6,425 nt of DNA from Pseudomonadota bacterium. Its GTDB lineage: Bacteria; Pseudomonadota; Gammaproteobacteria; Burkholderiales; Burkholderiaceae_D. The stretch lies in NCBI GenBank assembly GCA_023392035.1, contig JAEVZY010000322.1, positions 1 through 6,425 on the forward strand, in the 5' to 3' direction. Below the pieces are notes generated by a model. That model was not told the origin of the DNA and did no database searches. It saw only the letters and a program-made list of their open reading frames with translations. The translations under genes and the position numbers were made by a program. Below, piece after piece: positions 5,538 to 6,425 of this stretch. The number at the start of each line of letters is the position of its first letter. The stretch's first letter is position 1.

Positions 5538-6425
5538 ATGACCATCAAATCGCGCGCCGCGGTCGCTTTCGCCGCCAAAGAGCCTCTGCAAATCGTTGAA
5601 GTCGACGTCGAACCGCCGCGCGCCGGCGAAGTGCTGGTGCGCATCATCGCCACCGGCGTTTGCCACACCGATGCCTATACCTTGTCGGGCGACGATCCGG
5701 AAGGCATCTTCCCGGCCATTCTCGGACATGAAGGCGGCGGCATCGTGGAAGCGGTGGGCGAAGGCGTCACCAGCCTGGCGGTTGGGGACCATGTGATTCC
5801 GCTCTATACCGCCGAATGCCGCAAGTGCAAGTTCTGCCTCTCCGGCAAGACCAATCTTTGCCAGGCGATCCGTGCCACCCAGGGCAAGGGCCTGATGCCG
5901 GACGGCACCACGCGTTTCTCGTATCAGGGCAAGCCGATCTACCACTACATGGGCACTTCGACTTTTTCGGAGTACACCGTGGTGCCGGAAATCTCGCTGG
6001 CAAAAATCCAGAAGGATGCGCCGCTGGAAAAGGTTTGTCTGCTCGGTTGCGGCGTCACCACCGGCATTGGTGCCGTGCTCAACACGGCCAAGGTGGAAGC
6101 CGGCTCGACGGTGGCAATTTTCGGTCTGGGCGGCATTGGCCTGGCCGCCATCATCGGCGCCAAGATGGCGGGCGCCAATCGCATCATCGGCGTCGACATC
6201 AACCCCGCGAAGTTTGAAGTGGCAAAGAGCCTGGGCGCGACCGAGTTCGTCAATCCGCAGGACTACGACAAGCCGATCCAGGAAGTGATCGTCGAACTCA
6301 CCGATGGCGGCGTCGACTATTCGTTTGAGTGCGTGGGCAATGTGAAGCTGATGCGTGCCGCGCTGGAGTGCTGCCACAAGGGCTGGGGCGCATCCCCCAT
6401 CATCGGCGTGGGGGGGCCGGCGGCG
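5538..6425 (+). CDS. adhC: S-(hydroxymethyl)glutathione dehydrogenase / class III alcohol dehydrogenase (3' end outside window)
   Basis: The first 296 codons of a gene usually about 370 codons long are present, with no internal stop. The enzyme oxidises the glutathione-formaldehyde adduct to S-formylglutathione with NAD+ in the cytosol, the first enzymatic step of formaldehyde detoxification; it also reduces S-nitrosoglutathione. Visible residues are the catalytic zinc ligands Cys42 (GVCHTD), His64/Glu65 (GHEG) and Cys171 (LLGCGVTTG), and the structural zinc ligands Cys94, 97, 100 and 108. The nucleotide fold has GLGGIG at 196-201, with Asp220 after strand two, as expected for NAD. Arg112 in IRATQGKGLMPDGT matches the class III glutathione-binding arginine. 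The ATG at 5538 gives the family N-terminus (KSRAAVAF) but has no clear ribosome binding site. The last 12 residues (ASPIIGVGGPAA) deviate from the family. The divergent neighbour is the DMT permease; any partner esterase (frmB/fghA) would lie beyond the window. Confidence 0.95.
   Translation, partial: MTIKSRAAVAFAAKEPLQIVEVDVEPPRAGEVLVRIIATGVCHTDAYTLSGDDPEGIFPAILGHEGGGIVEAVGEGVTSLAVGDHVIPLYTAECRKCKFCLSGKTNLCQAIRATQGKGLMPDGTTRFSYQGKPIYHYMGTSTFSEYTVVPEISLAKIQKDAPLEKVCLLGCGVTTGIGAVLNTAKVEAGSTVAIFGLGGIGLAAIIGAKMAGANRIIGVDINPAKFEVAKSLGATEFVNPQDYDKPIQEVIVELTDGGVDYSFECVGNVKLMRAALECCHKGWGASPIIGVGGPAA

Noticed and set aside
5334..6377. Minus-strand open frame of 348 codons continuing upstream of and in frame with the permease gene
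   Set aside because: It is antisense to the clearly real class III dehydrogenase, its composition (His/Arg/Ala/Asp-rich) is typical of a codon-bias shadow, and the permease has its own SD and family-like N-terminus at 5333. The WIFVWIFVW stretch in it is just the translation of the 12-bp tandem repeat.

Overview
The window looks like a chromosomal segment from a GC-rich betaproteobacterium, most likely in the Oxalobacteraceae (Herbaspirillum/Collimonas-like). This rests on the strong G/C bias at third codon positions, the typical betaproteobacterial sequence of LptF/LptG, and lptFG lying back to back with pepA. I see no mobile element, tRNA, rRNA or CRISPR array. The genus is inferred from remembered protein sequences, not from a search.

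Left part (1-2867): the 3' end of a uroporphyrinogen-III C-methyltransferase gene (cobA/SUMT type, + strand) runs into an oppositely oriented three-gene unit, lptF-lptG-cbiX (- strand). The unit is tightly packed: lptF and lptG are 1 nt apart, and lptG and cbiX overlap by 4 nt (ATGA). LptF and LptG are the membrane subunits of the LPS export ABC transporter. CbiX is a short sirohydrochlorin-type chelatase that probably completes the siroheme pathway begun by the neighbouring methyltransferase. So the two siroheme genes are adjacent but convergent, and the chelatase shares a transcription unit with LPS export.

Middle (2868-4468): a 44-bp divergent region separates lptF from pepA (leucyl aminopeptidase, all metal and catalytic residues present). 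It carries a perfect TATAAT for pepA and a good pepA ribosome binding site, but no clear ribosome binding site for lptF. pepA ends at a strong intrinsic terminator whose distal arm and T-tract also encode the last residues of the next, convergent gene.

Right part (4446-6425): an EamA/DMT-family ten-helix permease gene (- strand) is divergent from a class III alcohol dehydrogenase gene (S-(hydroxymethyl)glutathione dehydrogenase, formaldehyde detoxification, + strand, cut by the window end). Their 204-bp intergenic region holds candidate promoters in both directions, each -10 box lying inside an inverted repeat, and a 12-bp tandem repeat in the G-poor, Shine-Dalgarno-less leader of the dehydrogenase gene. 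The last ~40 bases of the window give a protein sequence that departs from an otherwise strictly conserved family, which may be sequence error.

This is mostly housekeeping DNA. I found no convincing undescribed multi-gene system; the observations worth a second look concern gene overlap, regulatory architecture and the leader repeat.
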